Shown here in pieces: positions 6,110 through 6,758 of a DNA stretch of 6,758 bases. The stretch's first letter is position 1; every line of letters starts with the position of its first letter. The position numbers and the translations under genes are program-made. The DNA comes from Coxiellaceae bacterium (GTDB lineage: Bacteria; Pseudomonadota; Gammaproteobacteria; GCA-013414725), in contig CP058706.1 in NCBI GenBank assembly GCA_013414725.1, positions 1,497,595 to 1,504,352 of the forward strand, written 5' to 3'. The notes below the pieces were generated by a model. The model ran no database searches and was not told the DNA's origin. It saw only the letters and a program-made list of their open reading frames with translations.

Positions 6110-6758
6110 ATGTCATCGATCGCTAAAAAAACAAGCCAAACAAAATGCTTGATATGCCAATGGAGCAGGCCAAGATGCCGCCGCATTCCATCGAGGCTGA
6201 ACAAGCAGTATTAGGCGGTTTGATGCTCGATAATAAAGCATGGGACAAAATTGCTGATCGTGTTACCACAGATGATTTTTATCGCGCTGATCATCGATTG
6301 ATTTTTCAAGTCATGCACGAGTTGGCCCAGCGTAACCATCCTTTCGACGTATTAACTATTGCTGAAGCATTAAAACACATTCAGCGCTTGGAGCAGGCTG
6401 GTGGTGAAGTCTATTTATTTGAATTGGCTAAAAACACGCCAAGTGCTGCCAATATTATCGCCTATGCTGATATTGTTCGTGAACGCTCTGTTTTACGCCA
6501 ATTGATTAGTTCTGCCCACGATATTTCTGAGGCAGCTTTTTATCCCGAAGGCCGTACCAGTATTGAATTATTGGACGAAGCGGAACGCAAGATTTTTAAA
6601 ATTGCTGAGCAGGGTGGCCGTGGCAATGGGCCAATCAGAATTAGTACAGCTTTGGCAGCAGCCACTCAGCGAATTGATGCACTTTATCACAGCGCTGAAC
6701 CTATAACAGGGGTCTCAACCGGGTTTACTGATCTTGATGATATGACCTCTGGTTTGCA
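6110..6758 (+). CDS. dnaB: Replicative DNA helicase DnaB, frame break near start, 3' end outside window
   Basis: ATG 6110 follows AAGGA (6100-6104) by five bases and reads MSSIAKK, then the frame is lost at the A7 run 6125-6131. Adding one A gives MSSIAKKNKPNKMLDMPMEQ, leading into MPPHSIEAEQAVLGGLMLDN, the standard start of the DnaB N-terminal domain. The main frame is open from ATG 6145 to the window edge, so 6145 (residue 13 of the corrected protein) is an alternative start, but it has no ribosome site. About 216 of the roughly 460 residues are present: the helical N-terminal domain that binds primase, the linker (DIVRERSVLRQLI, ELLDEAERKIFKIAE), and the beginning of the RecA-type domain (GVSTGFTDLDDMTSGL). 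The Walker A motif would follow just past the end. DnaB is the hexameric ring helicase at the replication fork and is essential. rplI-dnaB adjacency is common in proteobacteria. Confidence 0.95.

Noticed and set aside
5158..6131. Programmed ribosomal frameshifting in rpsR, rplI and dnaB
   Set aside because: There is no slippery heptamer with a downstream structure common to the sites, and these genes are not known to use recoding. The shared feature is only a short base run.

Overview
The window reads as part of an AT-rich gammaproteobacterial chromosome, most likely a Legionella/Coxiella-type lineage (order Legionellales or a relative). That placement rests on the run of ribosomal genes rpsF-rpsR-rplI followed by dnaB, on recalled resemblance of the S6 and S18 sequences to that group, on a large ankyrin/Sel1-like protein, and on an intergenic palindromic repeat of a kind I associate with intracellular bacteria. 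No search was run, so the placement is inference.

Layout. Positions 1-786 (+) hold the 3' part of a DUF1460-family secreted hydrolase gene. Positions 787-1130 are a convergent intergenic region dominated by a nested palindromic element (840-1097). Positions 1131-4466 (-) carry one very long gene that appears as many short open frames; it can be rebuilt as a single protein of about 1115 residues with an ankyrin-like helix pair and a Sel1 repeat. Positions 4467-4727 are a divergent control region with a perfect AT-rich inverted repeat, a good sigma-70 promoter and a leader hairpin in front of rpsF. Then follow rpsF (4728-5114), rpsR (5138-5360) and rplI (5402-5849), a terminator-like hairpin, and a separate promoter driving dnaB (6110 to the window end, truncated). 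rpsF-rpsR-rplI look like one transcription unit making ribosomal proteins S6, S18 and L9; priB is not between rpsF and rpsR. dnaB encodes the replicative helicase.

The strongest signal in the window is a systematic pattern of reading-frame breaks. The long minus-strand gene needs 12 corrections, rplI needs two, dnaB one and rpsR one. Fifteen of these sixteen are each repaired by adding one base, nearly always in a mononucleotide run, and the rpsR break is best repaired by adding two A's. After correction the long gene closes in frame over its whole length and L9 comes out at exactly its usual 149 residues. Because the breaks also hit genes a cell cannot lose, the simplest explanation is homopolymer under-calling in the underlying assembly, not gene death. 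Every disrupted gene is therefore annotated here as a probable intact gene with a damaged sequence record.
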